Origin: Lachnoclostridium sp. UBA7122
Lineage (GTDB): Bacteria > Bacillota > Clostridia > Lachnospirales > Lachnospiraceae
DNA: 6,647 nt
Direction: 5' to 3'
NCBI GenBank assembly: GCA_002493085.1
Contig: DKXQ01000251.1
Location: forward strand, 2,690-9,336
Shown: piece by piece, positions 5,662 through 6,647 of the stretch
How the letters are laid out: each line of letters opens with the position of its first letter
How positions within the stretch are numbered: position 1 is the stretch's first letter
Translations under genes and position numbers: made by a program
Notes under the pieces: model-generated
The model's database searches: none
What the model saw: the letters and a program-made list of their open reading frames with translations, nothing else
Told to the model about the DNA's origin: nothing

Positions 5662-6576
5662 ATGTTAGATTTATGTTTGCTTGGAACAGGCGGCATGATG
5701 CCACTGCCTGGGCGCTGGCTTACTGCACTTATGGCAAGGCTTGGTGGCAGCAGCCTTCTGGTTGACTGCGGTGAGGGAACACAGATAGCTATTAAAGAAA
5801 AAGGCTGGAGTGTCAATCCTTTAGATACAATATGCTTTACACATTACCATGGTGACCATATAAGCGGTCTGCCTGGTCTGTTGCTGTCTATGGGAAATTC
5901 AGACCGTACAAAGCCTGTTACGCTGATTGGCCCTAAAGGCCTGCAAAAGGTAGTGGAATCACTGCTGGTAATTGCGCCAGGGCTGCCATTTAAGATAGAA
6001 TTTATTGAACTTTCCCGAAAGGAAGAAGATATAGAAGTTAATGGTTATAATATCAGGGCATTTAAGGTAAACCATAATATTATATGTTATGGATATACAA
6101 TAAATGTTCCAAGAGGAGGACGGTTTTATCCAGAGCGGGCGAAGGAAAATAAGGTACCCATAAAACTCTGGAGCCGTCTGCAAAAGGGTGAAAGCATAGA
6201 GCATGAAGGCAGGATGTATACACCAGATATGGTTATAGGTCCTGCAAGAAAAGGAATAAAAGTTACATATTGTACAGATACAAGACCAGCACAAAGCCTA
6301 ATTGAAAATGCCCAAAATGCCGATTTATTAATATGTGAAGGGATGTATGGGGAAGACAGTAAGATAGATAAAGCGGCTGAATACAAGCATATGACATTTT
6401 CTGAGGCTGCAAAAGTGGCAAAAGACGCTAACGTAAAAGAAATGTGGCTTACCCATTACAGCCCGTCACTGTTAAGGCCAGGGGACTATATTAAAGAAGT
6501 TAAAAAAGTATTTCCAAATGCTTATGCAGCAAAAGACTGTAAAAGTGTTACATTGGAATTTCCAGAAGAGACCTGA
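5662..6576 (+). CDS. rnz: Ribonuclease Z (tRNA 3'-processing endonuclease)
   Basis: Ribonuclease Z is a dimeric metallo-beta-lactamase-fold nuclease that removes the 3' trailer of pre-tRNAs, mainly those lacking an encoded CCA. The 304-residue length is typical of the bacterial short form. The signature THYHGDH supplies H61, H63, D65 and H66; further expected zinc ligands are H138 (KVNHNI), D206 (TYCTDT) and H265 (LTHYSP). The spacing nearly equals that of the B. subtilis enzyme, so it should be active. LLVDCGEGTQ at 32-41 is the family's first strand. Residues about 150-182 (RGGRFYPERAKE to the Gly-Glu-Ser) correspond to the substrate-arm/exosite region. The start has GAGGA (5651-5655) six bases upstream, and the gene ends with tandem stops TGA TAA. 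Linkage with t6A genes fits a tRNA-maturation cluster. Confidence 0.96.
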   Translation: MLDLCLLGTGGMMPLPGRWLTALMARLGGSSLLVDCGEGTQIAIKEKGWSVNPLDTICFTHYHGDHISGLPGLLLSMGNSDRTKPVTLIGPKGLQKVVESLLVIAPGLPFKIEFIELSRKEEDIEVNGYNIRAFKVNHNIICYGYTINVPRGGRFYPERAKENKVPIKLWSRLQKGESIEHEGRMYTPDMVIGPARKGIKVTYCTDTRPAQSLIENAQNADLLICEGMYGEDSKIDKAAEYKHMTFSEAAKVAKDANVKEMWLTHYSPSLLRPGDYIKEVKKVFPNAYAAKDCKSVTLEFPEET

Positions 6577-6619
6577 TAAATTTATATGGGGCTAAGTAAC
6601 AGCGTGATAAAACTTATAA

Positions 6620-6633
6620 ATAGTTATAACTAT
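6620..6633. repeat. Perfect 14-bp AT-rich palindrome downstream of rnz
   Basis: ATAGTTATAACTAT equals its own reverse complement. It is followed by T5 at 6641-6645 close to the window end. As RNA it could form a five-pair stem with a four-base loop, which is weak for a terminator; as DNA it could be an operator for the next gene. The remaining bases from 6577 to 6647 hold nothing else I can support. Confidence 0.35.
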
Positions 6634-6647
6634 GTGCTTATTTTTAT

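Noticed and set aside
5959..6386. Two overlapping - strand open frames opposite rnz.
   Set aside because: Both are antisense to the conserved ribonuclease Z core, with no ribosome binding site and no recognisable domain.

Overview
The window is AT-rich DNA with short intergenic gaps, purine-rich ribosome binding sites (AAGGAGGA, GAGGA, AAAGGAA) and Gram-positive-style sigma-A promoter candidates. It most likely comes from a low-GC Clostridia genome, probably of Lachnospiraceae type. This rests on style and protein flavour, not on a database match. No tRNA, rRNA, CRISPR array, transposase or integrase is visible.

Left part (1-2684): a large + strand gene, open to the left edge and probably lacking its 5' end, encodes a protein I cannot assign. 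It converges, with a 2-base gap, on a - strand gene for a membrane-anchored HtrA/DegP-like protein. That protein has a trypsin-like fold and a C-terminal PDZ domain, but by eye all three catalytic positions are replaced (His to Asp, Asp to Gly, Ser to Asn), so it looks like a pseudoprotease. Because the gap is so small, any terminator for the unknown gene must lie inside the 3' end of the protease-like gene. A small hairpin with a T-run and a 9-bp GC-rich inverted repeat are candidates there.

Middle (2685-3059): a 375-base AT-rich divergent control region, with a good candidate promoter in each direction.

Right part (3060-6647): a + strand series. It starts with a small two-helix membrane protein with a YcxB-like C-terminal domain, followed 6 bases later by tsaE. 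Next is a single reading frame fusing TsaB to a RimI-type N-acetyltransferase. After a 156-base leader comes a 71-residue protein with two CxxC pairs, and then ribonuclease Z. TsaE and TsaB belong to the machinery that makes t6A at position 37 of ANN-decoding tRNAs, and ribonuclease Z cuts the 3' trailer from pre-tRNA. The right half is therefore a tRNA-maturation neighbourhood with an acetyltransferase and two poorly characterised small proteins embedded in it. TsaD and TsaC/Sua5, also needed for t6A, are not in the window.

The points most worth following up are the dead-looking HtrA protein, the unassigned 454+ residue protein, the TsaB-RimI fusion, and the small CxxC protein with its possibly structured leader.
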